Positions 24,877-33,778 of a DNA stretch of 64,000 bases are shown in pieces. Source of the DNA: Streptomyces ardesiacus. GTDB lineage: Bacteria > Actinomycetota > Actinomycetes > Streptomycetales > Streptomycetaceae. The notes beneath the pieces were generated by a model. It was not told the DNA's origin. It saw only the letters and a program-made list of their open reading frames with translations, and ran no database searches. Location of the stretch: assembly GCF_003112575.1 (NCBI RefSeq), contig NZ_BEWC01000001.1, positions 868,001 through 932,000 on the forward strand, read 5' to 3'. A program made the position numbers and the translations under genes. Numbering within the stretch: position 1 is the stretch's first letter; each line of letters starts with the position of its first letter.

Positions 24877-24896
24877 GATGGTCCTCTCCACCTGGC

Positions 24897-24908
24897 GACA
24901 ACGTTGTC
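24897..24908 (-). promoter_or_regulatory. LacI-type operator GACAACGTTGTC
   Basis: A perfect 12-bp palindrome with the central AACGTT of LacI/GalR operators, 21 bases upstream of the discoidin gene start. On the gene strand it is overlapped by TTGACA (24906-24901 region), a consensus -35 box. No LacI gene is adjacent; the nearest in the window is at 5445. Confidence 0.6.
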
Positions 24909-24973
24909 AACGGGGTCATCCTCGATCGTCCCCGAGCGGCGTGTCAATGGGCGCGGATCGAGAGGAGCCGCCC

Positions 24974-25429
24974 TCAGCCCCGCTGAAGCGTGCGGCCGTG
25001 TTCCCGGACGGCGATCCTGGCCAGCTTGGTCAGCATCATGCCGTTGCGGACCTCGACGAGGTAGTCCACGGGCAGTCCGTGCATCCGGATGCCGGGCCCG
25101 CGCAACGCGTGCCAGTCCAGCACGAAGAGCGTGGCGTCGCCCCAGGGCATCAGCTTCATGGCGATGCGGGCCGCGCCGAACGGTTCGGCCCGAGCCTCCA
25201 GTTCCAGGCGGCGCTCGGGTTCGCAGACGCGGACGACACAGGTGTCGTCGAGGACCAGCGGGCCCACACCGACCCTGACCCGCAGCCGGGCGCCCACCTG
25301 CGGCCAGTGCGCGTCGGCGGCAAGGACCTGCTGGGTGCCGGTCACCCACTCCCCGTAGCGGTGTCCGTCGGACAGCAGGCTCCAGACCTCGGACGGGGTA
25401 CTGAGGATCAGGCGACGGTTGCGGGCCAA
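24974..25429 (-). CDS. SRPBCC-family protein (polyketide cyclase/START-like)
   Basis: 151 residues with the fold signature of the START/Bet v1-like SRPBCC group: MARNRRLILSTPSEVWSLLSD at the start, GHRYGEWVTGTQ, then alternating strands (LRVRVGVGPLVLDDTCVV, RRLELEARAEPFG) and a C-terminal helix (VEVRNGMMLTKLARI). These proteins bind hydrophobic ligands in a deep cavity; some are cyclases, many have unknown roles. The only start that fits is TTG 25429, behind GGGAG. Stands alone between the discoidin gene and the permease, all on the minus strand. Confidence 0.75.
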   Translation of the reverse strand: MARNRRLILSTPSEVWSLLSDGHRYGEWVTGTQQVLAADAHWPQVGARLRVRVGVGPLVLDDTCVVRVCEPERRLELEARAEPFGAARIAMKLMPWGDATLFVLDWHALRGPGIRMHGLPVDYLVEVRNGMMLTKLARIAVREHGRTLQRG

Positions 25430-25473
25430 CTGAACACACTCCCTCAGGGCGACGGAACGTCGACACTAGCCCG

Positions 25474-25508
25474 GTGTCCCGGCCGCTCCGGGGAGCGCGC
25501 CGGGACAC
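25474..25508 (-). terminator. Hairpin, possible terminator downstream of the permease
   Basis: GTGTCCCGGC at 25474-25483 pairs perfectly with GCCGGGACAC at 25499-25508 (15-base loop). A second hairpin, AGCCGGGTC at 25603-25611 with GACCCGGCT at 25622-25630, lies nearer the permease stop. No T-run follows either, as is common in Streptomyces. These are the only features in the 323-base gap 25430-25752. Confidence 0.45.
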
Positions 25509-25752
25509 GCGGCCGTCCGGGTGAGCACCGCAGGACCGCTCACGCAGGCCGGGTTTGCTTGAGCTGTGATGCCGGCAAACAGGTACGTCCGGTTCTGAGG
25601 GGAGCCGGGTCACGGCGACGCGACCCGGCTGCCCGACCAATGCCGTGGCCCGCACGCGCACCGACACGTTCGCCACCGCACCCTCTCCGAGTCGTCGGTC
25701 AGGTGATCGGAACATGGCTCCTGCGCCCTGACGGCGACGGGCCGGCGCTTTG

Positions 25753-27048
25753 TCAGGCCAAGGCGAAGTAGCGCAGCCAGACGTAGGCGGCCGCCACCGT
25801 CACGGTGACGGCGGTGACGACGAGTCCGTAGCGGCTGAACTGCCAGAACGAGATGTGGTGGCCTTCGCGTTCGGCGATGCCGACGACGACGACGTTGGCC
25901 GAGGACGCGATGATCGTGGCGTTGCCGCCGAGGTCGGCGCCCAGGGCGAAGGCCCACCAGAGCATCCCCGCTTCCTCCGGGCCGGCGGAGGACACGATCT
26001 CTGCGACGATCGGGGACACCGAGGCCACGAACGGGATGTTGTCGACGATGGCGGACGGTACGGCGGAGCCGAACACCAGGGCCATGGCCGTTCCCAAGAG
26101 GTTGTCGTCGGCCGCCTTCGCGGCGGCCTCGCCCAGGTCGCCCATGATTCCGGTCTGGACCATCGCGCCGACCATGACGAACAGGCCGGCGAAGAACGCC
26201 AGCGTCTCCCACTCCACGTCCTTGACGACCTCGCCGGCCGAGATCCGGGAAGCGGCCAGAAGCAGCAGTCCGCCGCTGACGGCGACCACGGACGGTTCCA
26301 GGTGGAGCGCGGTGTGCAGGACGAAGCAGGCCATCACGGCGGTGATCACCACACCGCTCACCACCAGCAGCCGTGTGTCCTTGATGGCGTCGCGGGGACG
26401 GAGTTCCATCACCGACGCGGCCCGTTCGGGGTCGTAGCAGAAGGCTCCCCGGAACATCACACGGCTCATCAGGACGAACACGATCATCAGCACGACGACG
26501 ATCGGCGTCATGTGGAGCAGGAAGTCGTTGAAGGACAGACCCGCGCGGGATCCGATCATGATGTTGGGCGGGTCACCGATCAGGGTGGCCGCGCCACCGA
26601 TGTTGCAGGCCATCACCTCGGCAATCAGATACGGGACGACAGGTACTCCGAGCCGCCGGCACACGGAGATCGTCACCGGCACGATCAGCAGCACGGTGGT
26701 GACGTTGTCCAGCCAGGGCGACAGGACCCCCGTCGCCACGATCAGCAGGACCATCAGCCGGTAGGGTCTGCCGTGGGCCTTGCGCGCGGCCCAGATCGCG
26801 ATGAACTCGAAGATCCCGGTGCGTTTCAGCACGGCGACGATCAGCATCATGCCGAGCAGCAGGAAGATGACGTTCCAGTCGATGCCGGCGTGTTCGGAGA
26901 AGAAGGCGTGCTCGGCGTCGGTCGCGCCGATGAGCAGCATCACCACTGCGCCGCCCAGTGCGGCGGCGACCCGGTTCACCCACTCGGTCGCGATGAGCAC
27001 GAAGACGACGGTGAAGACCGCCACGGCCATCCAGGTCGTGAGGCTCAC
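25753..27048 (-). CDS. ArsB/NhaD/SLC13-type ion permease
   Basis: 431-residue integral membrane protein with about 11-12 hydrophobic segments, of the ion transporter (IT) superfamily. The family hallmarks are CNIGGAATLIGDPPNIMIGS near residue 150 and its inverted-repeat partner GADLGGNATIIASSANVV near 375, the two re-entrant loops that form the substrate site; LDNVTTVLLIVPV and VDNIPFVASVSP are the matching DN motifs. Members transport arsenite, Na+/H+, dicarboxylates or citrate; the pattern is closest to ArsB/P-protein-like permeases. No arsR, arsC or other arsenic gene is nearby, so arsenite is only one option. GTG 27048 overlaps the stop of a possible small upstream ORF (GTGA). Confidence 0.82.
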   Translation of the reverse strand: MSLTTWMAVAVFTVVFVLIATEWVNRVAAALGGAVVMLLIGATDAEHAFFSEHAGIDWNVIFLLLGMMLIVAVLKRTGIFEFIAIWAARKAHGRPYRLMVLLIVATGVLSPWLDNVTTVLLIVPVTISVCRRLGVPVVPYLIAEVMACNIGGAATLIGDPPNIMIGSRAGLSFNDFLLHMTPIVVVLMIVFVLMSRVMFRGAFCYDPERAASVMELRPRDAIKDTRLLVVSGVVITAVMACFVLHTALHLEPSVVAVSGGLLLLAASRISAGEVVKDVEWETLAFFAGLFVMVGAMVQTGIMGDLGEAAAKAADDNLLGTAMALVFGSAVPSAIVDNIPFVASVSPIVAEIVSSAGPEEAGMLWWAFALGADLGGNATIIASSANVVVVGIAEREGHHISFWQFSRYGLVVTAVTVTVAAAYVWLRYFALA

Positions 27049-27230
27049 CCGGTGTCCTCCCCCAAGCGGTACCGGCCTGGACGGACCCCCCGAGTGCTGG
27101 CCGGCTGCCCCGTCCGTCCTCCCTCCGGCTGCCGCGTCCGGCCCCCCGCCGGTCGGCGGGACGTGCGTGCCGGCGGTTCGGGGTCGTCGTACTCCTGAAA
27201 CCAGCCCGATTTCTGCGGCCCTGAGGTCAT
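27045..27230 (-). CDS. Possible small ORF coupled to the permease
   Basis: 61 codons from ATG 27230 (MTSGPQKSGWFQEYDDPEPP...), rich in Arg, Pro and Gly, with a stop that overlaps the permease GTG as GTGA. The overlap and fair start suggest translation, but the composition is also what random high-GC sequence gives. No family recognised. Confidence 0.3.
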   Translation of the reverse strand: MTSGPQKSGWFQEYDDPEPPARTSRRPAGGRTRQPEGGRTGQPASTRGVRPGRYRLGEDTG

Positions 27231-27781
27231 GACTGCCGGGTTCCTCTCATCGTCGGTCGGCCAGCGGCGTCCCGCGCCCTCCGGTGCCCTGCGCCCGCCC
27301 CCGCCGCTCTGCGGCAGAGACCGGCACCAGCTGCTGTAGGGCCGTCGAGCACGGGGGCACCAGAGACGGGCACGTCACCGGCGGCACAGAGCCGCACGAC
27401 ACTCACTGGGCCGAAAAAACAAGGGGGTGCCCCGACCCTCGCTCACCTGACGGGGCGACGCCCATCGGGGACGCCACCCAATTGCGAACGTGTCCGACCT
27501 GTAGACACGCTGCTGAACAGGGGAAAAGAGTGTCAGCACGGATGGACGCCCACAACACGGGCTGCTCATGCCGAGGCTGACGGTAAGTCGGGCGACCGCC
27601 CCGGGAGCAGGGACGTCAGCACGACGGTCCAGGAGCCCTTGTTCCGGAGGAGGATCACTGTTCTCAAGGGCCGGGGTGCTCGTCATCGGCACCGTCACGC
27701 TGCTGGAACCGATCACCGTGTTGATGCCGACCCCGGTCACGGGGGAGACCGCATCGACGGCGGTTCCTCCCCCTTCACCCC

Positions 27782-28045
27782 GACTGCCACGACAGCGACA
27801 AGTTCGTTCTGTCCGGCGCCGACCGGCCCTACTGGCGGCACAAGCGCGAGCAGTGGCGGCTGCCGCCCGAGCGCGCCCCCGACGACACCACCGACGACGA
27901 CCTCGACCGCTCCTTTGAGCCCACTGCACGTGCCATCGACGGCCTGAAGACGGCCCTGGCCGGCCTGGTGCCGCATCAGACAACGTTTGCCCTGTTCGAG
28001 GCCATGGTGAAAGTCGCGTGCAGGACGTCAGGTCCATGGCCATGA
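27782..28045 (+). pseudogene. Unidentified coding remnant
   Basis: An 88-codon open reading without a start: HPDCHDSDKFVLSGADRPYW, RHKREQWRLPPERAPDDTTD, ARAIDGLKTALAGLVPHQTT. Codon bias and composition are protein-like, unlike the flanks, so this looks like the internal or 3' part of a lost gene. I do not recognise the family. The rest of the roughly 820-base gap 27231-28053 shows no gene or strong repeat; a run of short arginine-rich frames there is not convincing. Confidence 0.35.
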
Positions 28046-28053
28046 TGTTGATC

Positions 28054-28929
28054 ATGACTCGATACACCGATGTTCCTGCCCGGCTGGGTGAGAGTGCTCT
28101 GTCTGACGGGCGGGTGCTTGGCTGGGCGGAGTGGGGGCCGTCGGACGGGGCGCCTGTTCTGTTGTGTTCTGGTGCGGCTACGAGCCGGTGGCTCGGATTC
28201 GGCGCAGGCGTTGTGGAGGCGCTCGGAGTGCGTCTTGTCTCCGTGGATCGTCCGGGTCTTGGTGTCTCGACCCCAGACCCCGGCCGGACCTTCTCCGATT
28301 TCGCCGGAGACATGCGCCAACTCTGTGTCCAGCGGGGGCTGGGGCAACCTGGAGTGGTCGGGAATTCGCAAGGTGCACCATTCGCTCTTGCCTGCGCTGC
28401 GGAGGGGGTCGTCTCGGCACTGGCCGTCGTCTCCGGTGCGGACGAGGTCGCCGGGCCGGAGTTCGCTTCAGTTCTGGACGCGGACCTGCGTGGTCTCGTC
28501 GAGCGGACCGAGCGCGATCCGGCCGGCGCCGAGGAGTTTTTCGCCGGTTTCACCGCGGATGCGATGTGGGACATGGTCATGACCGGGAGCCCAGGGTGCG
28601 ACCTTGCCGTGTACCGGGATCCCGACTTCGCGGCTGGTTACCGCAGGGCCTTGGACGAGGGATTTGCCCAAGGTGCCGCCGGCTACGCCCGGGACACGGT
28701 CCTGGCGATGGGGCGGTGGCCGTTCGCCCTCGACGAGATCGCTGTCCCCGTCGACATCTGGTACGGCGAGCAGGACCGCAGCCACTCGCCCGACAACGGA
28801 GCACTGCTTGCTGCCCGTGTGCCCGGTGCTCGTCATCACGTCGTGCCGGGGATCGGCGGTGCCCTGCTGTGGACTCATGCCGAGTCGATCCTCACAGGCC
28901 TCCTTGAAAAGACCATCACCGGCCAGTAG
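28054..28929 (+). CDS. Alpha/beta hydrolase
   Basis: 291 residues from ATG 28054; a GTG at 28018 and ATGs at 28036 and 28045 are alternatives, none with a strong ribosome-binding site. Alpha/beta hydrolase fold: DGRVLGWAEWG, VSVDRPGLGVST (oxyanion side), nucleophile elbow VVGNSQGAPFAL with Ser in GNSQG, acid in VDIWYGEQDRSHS, and His in LLWTHAESI. Resembles the proline iminopeptidase/haloalkane-type single-domain enzymes without a lid signature I can name. GC bias at third positions is lower than in the flanks. It begins in a remnant-rich stretch, so it may have come by transfer. Confidence 0.75.
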   Translation: MTRYTDVPARLGESALSDGRVLGWAEWGPSDGAPVLLCSGAATSRWLGFGAGVVEALGVRLVSVDRPGLGVSTPDPGRTFSDFAGDMRQLCVQRGLGQPGVVGNSQGAPFALACAAEGVVSALAVVSGADEVAGPEFASVLDADLRGLVERTERDPAGAEEFFAGFTADAMWDMVMTGSPGCDLAVYRDPDFAAGYRRALDEGFAQGAAGYARDTVLAMGRWPFALDEIAVPVDIWYGEQDRSHSPDNGALLAARVPGARHHVVPGIGGALLWTHAESILTGLLEKTITGQ

Positions 28930-28944
28930 ACGATCGGTTCGTCG

Positions 28945-28969
28945 CCGTGCCGTGCCGTGCCGTGCCGTG
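28945..28969 (+). repeat. (CCGTG)5 microsatellite
   Basis: Five perfect tandem copies of CCGTG, 16 bases after the hydrolase stop and immediately before the transposase remnant. Non-coding on any gene I accept. Likely slippage product. Confidence 0.8.
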
Positions 28970-28977
28970 CCGGGGGG

Positions 28978-29262
28978 CGAGGCGTGCACGTGCCGGACAG
29001 CGATCTGCGTCAAGCTGTGCGGGTGGCTGAAGGTTTGCAGGTTGCAGGTCCATGCCAGAACCTTCAGCACCTGCGGGTGGATCGCCTCGGTGATCACCAT
29101 GCCGACCGAGTGAGGACAGGCATGCCCCCGCTGAGCGAGCCAGGTGAAGAAGGTGTCCAGGCCGGCCTTGCGTACGGTGTCGACCAGCAGCACGCCCCCG
29201 GCCCGCGCGTCCACGGTCCGGCCGCCGCCCTCGATGCGGACACGCGGGTACGGCCCGATACG
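28978..29262 (-). pseudogene. IS1380-family-like transposase remnant
   Basis: On the minus strand 29262-28978 the frame reads [20 protein letters not shown] and [16 protein letters not shown], matching the N-terminus of Streptomyces IS1380-type transposases (PRVRVD...GVVSQAGGVLLVETVRKTGLD). After AGLDTFFTW the similarity is lost; the remaining residues ([20 protein letters not shown]) may be a scrambled distal part. Its 5' edge falls exactly where the SDR gene on the other strand loses its start, which marks a junction at about 29257-29262. Confidence 0.55.
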
Positions 29263-30024
29263 CTCAACGGTCGCCGGGCGCTGGTCACGGGCGGTTCGAA
29301 GGGCTCGGGCAAGGCCGTCGTAGAGAGACTGCGAGAGATGGGCGCCGACGTATGGACTACGGCACGCACTATGCCCGGCGGCTACGAGCACCCCGACCGG
29401 TTCATCGAGGCGGACACTTCTACGGTGGGCGGTGTAGAGGTTGTGGTGTCCAAGATCTCTGAGGGAGGTGCGCTGGACGTCTTGGTGCACGTTGTCGGAG
29501 GGTCGTCGACCCCGCCTGGCGGGTTCGCTGCAGCGACTGAGGAGCACTGGCTGGCGGAGCTCAACCTGAATTGCTTGGGAGCTGTCCGACTGGATCGAGC
29601 GCTGCTGCCGGCCATGGTGGAGGCCGGATCAGGAGTAGTTGTCCACGTCACGTCGATCCAGCGTCACATGCCCCTGCACGACGCGACGTTGCCGTACGCG
29701 TCGGCGAAGGGTGCCTTGTGTACGTACAGCAAGGGTCTCGCGAACGAACTGGCGCCACGAGGAGTCCGAGTAAACGCCGTCAGCCCCGGGGGGATTCGGA
29801 CCGGAGCGTATGAGGGCTTCATCGATCAGCTCGCCGAAGGCAACGGACTGACCCGCGAGGAGGCGAAGCAGAGCCTGATGGATTCCCTCGGAGGGGTTCC
29901 ACTCGGAAGATTCGCAACGACGGAAGAGGTCGCGGACCTGGTCGGCTTCCTTGTGTCGGACCGAGCCTCATCCATTGTGGGAGCGGAGTACGTCATTGAC
30001 GGCGGCACTGTTCCAACTGTCTGA
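29257..30024 (+). CDS. Short-chain dehydrogenase/reductase lacking its own start
   Basis: The SDR body is intact from [20 protein letters not shown] onward: cofactor motif TGGSKGSG, catalytic Ser in [14 protein letters not shown] pair, and the usual end [16 protein letters not shown]. The NAG motif is altered (VHVVGGSS). No ATG or GTG occurs in frame near position 29257; the next in-frame starts are ATG 29122 and 28957, both within the transposase debris, giving a foreign 45- or 100-residue leader. I infer that an IS event removed a few N-terminal codons. Third-position GC is low compared with neighbours. Closest by pattern to 3-oxoacyl-ACP reductase-like SDRs. Confidence 0.6.
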   Translation, partial: DTLNGRRALVTGGSKGSGKAVVERLREMGADVWTTARTMPGGYEHPDRFIEADTSTVGGVEVVVSKISEGGALDVLVHVVGGSSTPPGGFAAATEEHWLAELNLNCLGAVRLDRALLPAMVEAGSGVVVHVTSIQRHMPLHDATLPYASAKGALCTYSKGLANELAPRGVRVNAVSPGGIRTGAYEGFIDQLAEGNGLTREEAKQSLMDSLGGVPLGRFATTEEVADLVGFLVSDRASSIVGAEYVIDGGTVPTV

Positions 30025-30114
30025 GCCAGGCACCGGCTTCGAGGAGCTTGCCGGATGGTTGCGCCAAGTGCCGATGCCTTACTCCGCCCGGCCCGGGACA
30101 GCCCCTCTCTCTGC

Positions 30115-30163
30115 CTCGTGGCACGGCCCGTCCGCCGTCCCGGTGGACGGGCCGTGCCACGAG
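30115..30163. terminator. Bidirectional terminator, perfect 19-bp stem
   Basis: Bases 30115-30133 and 30145-30163 are exact reverse complements around an 11-base loop. It lies between the convergent SDR (+) and P-loop kinase (-) genes, so it can end both transcripts. Confidence 0.85.
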
Positions 30164-30166
30164 ACG

Positions 30167-30835
30167 TCAGAGACCGAAGGCTGTGGCCACCTGCTCACCG
30201 AGATCGTCTTCGGTCATGCTGGTGTCAACCTGAAGGGTGCGCAGTTGGAGACACTCAGCTTCTTGCTGAAGGCGTCTCGTGAACATGCGGTCACGTTCGG
30301 CGATGTTCCAGCCGGCCTTTGCCGGATCGCTGGTTTTCCATACGAACCCTTCCTCTGGTCTCGACCGACTGCGGATCGCGGCCTGGCGGAAATCAGGTGT
30401 GGGAAGGAGCCAGACGGCGTGCTCAGGAACAGCCAGTAGGGGCTTCACGAGGTGTGGCAGCAGCCGGAAGCCCTCAACAATGACGCACGGGTTCTGAGGC
30501 AGGTGGAGGAGGTCTTCGACGATCAAACCGAAGCCCTCGCCTCGAAACCAGTGGAATGTTTCAAGCATGGCTTCCGGGGATCGGTCCACCCATCGCTCGT
30601 CCATGTCCATGGCCATGAACTCGTGCAGGAAGGGGGCTTCCTCGGGCGTGGTCCGTCCAGCGTGATTCCGCATCACGTCGTCTGTCGCGTAGAGGTGCCA
30701 ACCGTAGCGGTCGGCGAGTCGTCGGGCGATGGTCGACTTGCCTGCTCCACTCCCGCCGCCAATCCAGTAGACGTGCCGCAGCCGTGCCGGAAGCGCTGCG
30801 GCGTCGGCTACCTCTTCATGCTGTCCGTGCTGCAT
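30167..30835 (-). CDS. P-loop NTPase, AAA/adenylate-kinase-like
   Basis: 222 residues. Walker A GGGSGAGKST at about residues 23-32, followed by IARRLADRYGWHLYATDD, where the Asp pair after the second strand fits nucleoside/small-molecule kinases of the adenylate-kinase superfamily. VIVEGFRLLPHLV is the Walker B region; RSRPEEGFVWKT could be a lid arginine segment. ATG 30835 has AGGAG upstream; a longer frame to 31111 is not supported by composition. Substrate unknown: it could be a sugar, antibiotic or nucleoside kinase. A CAAGGC/GCCTTG palindrome (30860-30873) lies 25 bases upstream of the start. Codon bias is weaker than the window average, like the adjacent SDR. Confidence 0.7.
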   Translation of the reverse strand: MQHGQHEEVADAAALPARLRHVYWIGGGSGAGKSTIARRLADRYGWHLYATDDVMRNHAGRTTPEEAPFLHEFMAMDMDERWVDRSPEAMLETFHWFRGEGFGLIVEDLLHLPQNPCVIVEGFRLLPHLVKPLLAVPEHAVWLLPTPDFRQAAIRSRSRPEEGFVWKTSDPAKAGWNIAERDRMFTRRLQQEAECLQLRTLQVDTSMTEDDLGEQVATAFGL

Positions 30836-31070
30836 CCCTCTCCTGTCCAATGGGACGACCAAGGCGAGCCTTGTTGTGTACGTCGTTGTCGGCGACTGTG
30901 TTCTAAGATCGCCGCTTCTTTCAGCACATAGTCGGGTCCCCGGGGTTACCTTCTCTCTTCCCGGCGGTGTTGGTGAGGAACAGCAGCGGAACTCGTGTGG
31001 CGGGGCGCGGTCGAATTGGGCGAGCTTCTCCTCCGCTCGCGCCGGGAGACTGATCGACGGCATACGGTTC

Positions 31071-31358
31071 CGGCTCCGGGCCGGCGTACTGTCCCGCCTC
31101 ATCTTCGACACACCCTCGCTGCACTCCCGCTACATCGAGAAGCGACTGCGCTGGCAGGCCGAACTCGTCCCTGTCATCCGGGCACGGCTGGGCAACGGCC
31201 CCGGTCGTCCGGCCCCTGACACGCAGGCCAAGGCGATCGTCGCGACGGTCTTCGCCTGCGTCGACACGGCAACCGAACTCTGGGCCGGACATGACGGACG
31301 GATCGACCTGGCCGACCTCTACGACCAGTGCCTCGCGGCGGTGCGGGACCACGGTTGA
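31071..31358 (+). pseudogene. TetR-family regulator, C-terminal stump
   Basis: 95 residues (FRLRAGVLSRLIFDTPSLHS, YIEKRLRWQAELVPVIRARL, ATVFACVDTATELWAGHDGR, DLYDQCLAAVRDHG) match the ligand-binding half of an actinobacterial TetR protein. The helix-turn-helix half is absent; sequence upstream of 31071 is unrelated, so the 5' half was deleted. No usable start nearby. Confidence 0.65.
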
Positions 31359-31497
31359 GGCACGTATGCCAGGCCAGGGCCTGCACGGCGGCGGAGGGGG
31401 GCGGCGCCCCTTCCGTCGGTCTGGTCGCCGTGGTGATGAAGTGTCCCGAGGGGGCCCGGACGATCCGACGTCCGGGCTCCCTCGGGGGGCGGGGGTG

Positions 31498-32244
31498 TCA
31501 GCGCTTCATGAGAGCGAAGACGCCCCAGCCCAGGTACTCACGCCCGTAACGGGCGTAGCGGGCGGGCTCGGTGGTGAGTTCTTCCCGTACTTCGGGGGCG
31601 AGTTCGTCGTCCGGGTTCTCGTCGAGCCAGCGGCGCATGCTGAGCCACTGGGCCGCGGTGTAGCGGTCCCAGCTGTTCTGGTCGGCCAGCATCATTTCCA
31701 CGACGTCGTATCCGAGTTCCTGGAACTGCTCGATGAGAGCGGAGAGGGGCAGGAAGTCGGCGACGGCGGTGGCGTGGCATGCCTGGGCGGTCTCCTCGTC
31801 CGGCGGGGTCTGGCGCCAGAAGGGTTCGCCGATCAGCATCATTCCTCCCGGGCGGAGGCTGCGCTGGAGCAGCTGGACCGTTCCGGGGACGCCGTCGCCG
31901 ATCCAGGTGGCGCCGACGCAGGCGGCCAGATCGACGGGCTGGTCGGAGACGTGGCCGGCGGCGTCACCGTGGAGGAACTCGACCTGGTCGGCGACACCGA
32001 GTTCGGCGACGCGGGCCCGGGCCTGTGCGGTGAAGAGCGTGCTGATGTCGACCCCGGTGCCCGTGAAGCCCAGGTCGCGGGCCCAGGTGCAGAGCATTTC
32101 GCCCGAGCCGCTGGCCAGGTCGAGCACCCGGGTCCCGGCGGGGAGGCGGAGGGATGCGCCCAGGGTGGCGAACTGGTCCGCGGTCAGCGGGTTGTGGATG
32201 CGGTGGTTGCTCTCGCGGATGGTGAAGATGCGGGGAAGGTCCAT
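31498..32244 (-). CDS. SAM-dependent methyltransferase
   Basis: 248-residue class I methyltransferase. SAM-binding motif I is VLDLASGSGEMLCTWA (about residue 38), followed by GVDIS (acidic residue for the ribose) and the motif II/III region DLAACVGATWIG and LRPGGMMLIGEPFW. Resembles UbiE/COQ5-like small-molecule methyltransferases. ATG 32244 has AAAGGAA upstream; an ATG at 32265 overlaps the rsgA stop (ATGA) but lacks a spaced site. It is cotranscribed behind rsgA, so a link to ribosome or RNA-related metabolism is possible but not shown. Confidence 0.82.
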   Translation of the reverse strand: MDLPRIFTIRESNHRIHNPLTADQFATLGASLRLPAGTRVLDLASGSGEMLCTWARDLGFTGTGVDISTLFTAQARARVAELGVADQVEFLHGDAAGHVSDQPVDLAACVGATWIGDGVPGTVQLLQRSLRPGGMMLIGEPFWRQTPPDEETAQACHATAVADFLPLSALIEQFQELGYDVVEMMLADQNSWDRYTAAQWLSMRRWLDENPDDELAPEVREELTTEPARYARYGREYLGWGVFALMKR

Positions 32245-32261
32245 GACCGTGTTCCTTTCCG

Positions 32262-33377
32262 TCATGCCTTGAAGTGGGGGGACTGCTTGAGGGCGCGCAC
32301 CTGTCGCGCAATCTGCTTCAGGGGCCGCTCCAGCTCGGCGCGCAGGCGCGCGTCGGTGCGGGCGGCGGCGTAGGTGTTCTCGCGCTGCAGCCGGTGGTAG
32401 CTGTCGAGACGCCGCTGGGTGAGACGGCCGTCCTCGACGGCGGCCAGCACGCCGCAGCCCGGCTCGGTGGTGTGGGCGCAGTCCGCGAAGCGGCAGTCGC
32501 GGGCCAGCTCGCCGATCTCGGCGAAGACCTGGTCCAGGCCGTCGTCGGCGTCGTGCAGGCCGACTCCGCGCAGGCCCGGGGTGTCCAGCAGGACCCCGCC
32601 GTGGGGAAGCGGCACCAGTTCGCGCCAGGCGGTGGTGTGCCGGCCCTTGCCGTCGCTGCCGCGTACCGTGCCGGTGGCCAGGAGGTCCTCGCCGAGCAGG
32701 CGGTTGCCGAGCGTGGACTTGCCCGCGCCCGAGGGCCCGAGCAGGACCACCGTGCCCGACAGGACGGCGGTCAGGACGTCCAGGCCCTCGCCGGTGGTGG
32801 CGCTGGTGACCAGCACCTCCACGCCCGGGGCCACCCCGGCCACCTCGGACGCCGCCGACGCGGGGTCGGCGCACCGGTCGGCCTTGGTGAGCACCACCAC
32901 GGGCGTGGCGCCGCTCTCCCAGGCCAGGGCGAGCATCCGCTCGATCCGCCCGAGATTGAGCGGGTCGGCGAGGGAGACGGTCACCGCCACGGTGTCGACG
33001 TTCGCGGCCAGTACCTGGGCGTGGGAGGTGCGCGAGGAGGTGGAGCGGACCACGGCACTTTGGCGTTGAAGAACGGCCACCACGGTGGCGGAGGTCGCCG
33101 GGCCGGCCGGACGGACGGCCACCCAGTCGCCGGTGCACGGCGTCAGCCGGTCACCGGTGCCCGAGGAGGGGAGGACCATCGCGCGAACGGGGCCGGTCTC
33201 GGCGACGATGTCGCACAGACCGCGCTCGGCCCGCACGACACGGCCCGGGACCAGTCCCTCGTCCCTCGACGGGGCGAAGGACCGCTCACGCGCCGTGTCC
33301 CAGCCGTAGTCGGCCGGAGTCAGGACGCGCGAAGGACGGGAGAGAGCAGATGGGTGTGAAGCGCGTGGGTGAAACAA
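32262..33377 (-). CDS. rsgA: Ribosome small-subunit-dependent GTPase A
   Basis: Circularly permuted GTPase that helps the final steps of 30S maturation. After an N-terminal OB-fold (GRVVRAERGLCDIVAETG) the G motifs occur in permuted order: G4 TKAD, G5 TSATTGEGL, G1 LGPSGAGKSTLGN, G3 DTPGLRG. The C-terminal zinc finger is CRFADCAHTTEPGC, the ligand set CxxxxCxHxxxxxC. About 371 residues if TTG 33377 is the start; the open frame continues to GTG 33500, and the true start is uncertain because neither has a strong site. Divergent from the RNHCP genes and followed by a methyltransferase gene. Confidence 0.88.
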   Translation of the reverse strand: MFHPRASHPSALSRPSRVLTPADYGWDTARERSFAPSRDEGLVPGRVVRAERGLCDIVAETGPVRAMVLPSSGTGDRLTPCTGDWVAVRPAGPATSATVVAVLQRQSAVVRSTSSRTSHAQVLAANVDTVAVTVSLADPLNLGRIERMLALAWESGATPVVVLTKADRCADPASAASEVAGVAPGVEVLVTSATTGEGLDVLTAVLSGTVVLLGPSGAGKSTLGNRLLGEDLLATGTVRGSDGKGRHTTAWRELVPLPHGGVLLDTPGLRGVGLHDADDGLDQVFAEIGELARDCRFADCAHTTEPGCGVLAAVEDGRLTQRRLDSYHRLQRENTYAAARTDARLRAELERPLKQIARQVRALKQSPHFKA

Positions 33378-33683
33378 TGGAAGAGACCCTTGAGAGGGGG
33401 CCTCGGCGGACGGCAGACGTGCAGGAACCACTCCCGCAGAGGGGAGGCCGGCAGCGGAAAGGTCAGGCCGAGACCCGAGAGATGCGAACGAGTCGGGCAC
33501 CGCACACAGCGGTGGTCACCACGACCGTCATCGCGCATCTCCTCCGATCTCCAAGAGTGGCCTGGTCGCCACTTCCACAGGAACCGTAGCATCCTCTGTG
33601 AACCTCTGGTCGGCCCGAGCCGGGGCGGGTATCGCCCGCTCGGGCCCCACGCCGTCTGCGCAGTTCGCCGCGGTGGCGGGGCC

Positions 33684-33723
33684 GATAATCCGTTGACACC
33701 CGCTCAAGGGCCCTTGCTACTGT
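33684..33723 (+). promoter_or_regulatory. Promoter with palindrome in a 19-bp spacer
   Basis: TTGACA (33693-33698) and TACTGT (33718-33723) are 19 bases apart, and the spacer holds the perfect palindrome CAAGGGCCCTTG (33705-33716). Long spacers with a dyad inside are the signature of MerR-activated promoters. GATAAT (33684-33689) lies 3 bases upstream of the -35 box, an A/T patch also seen at WhiB7-type promoters. It faces the leader ORF and RNHCP genes. Confidence 0.55.
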
Positions 33724-33778
33724 CGGGCCTTCAGTCGGAAGTGCTCGGACCTGCTGTGCCCCGGAAGGAGTGAGTTTT

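Noticed and set aside
27284..27580. 98-codon plus-strand ORF after the permease gene
   Set aside because: Cys, Arg and Thr composition without any structured segment, no ribosome-binding site, and no continuity with known families.
28945..28969. (CCGTG)5 as a regulatory direct-repeat array
   Set aside because: Perfect uninterrupted microsatellite with no promoter nearby; slippage is simpler.
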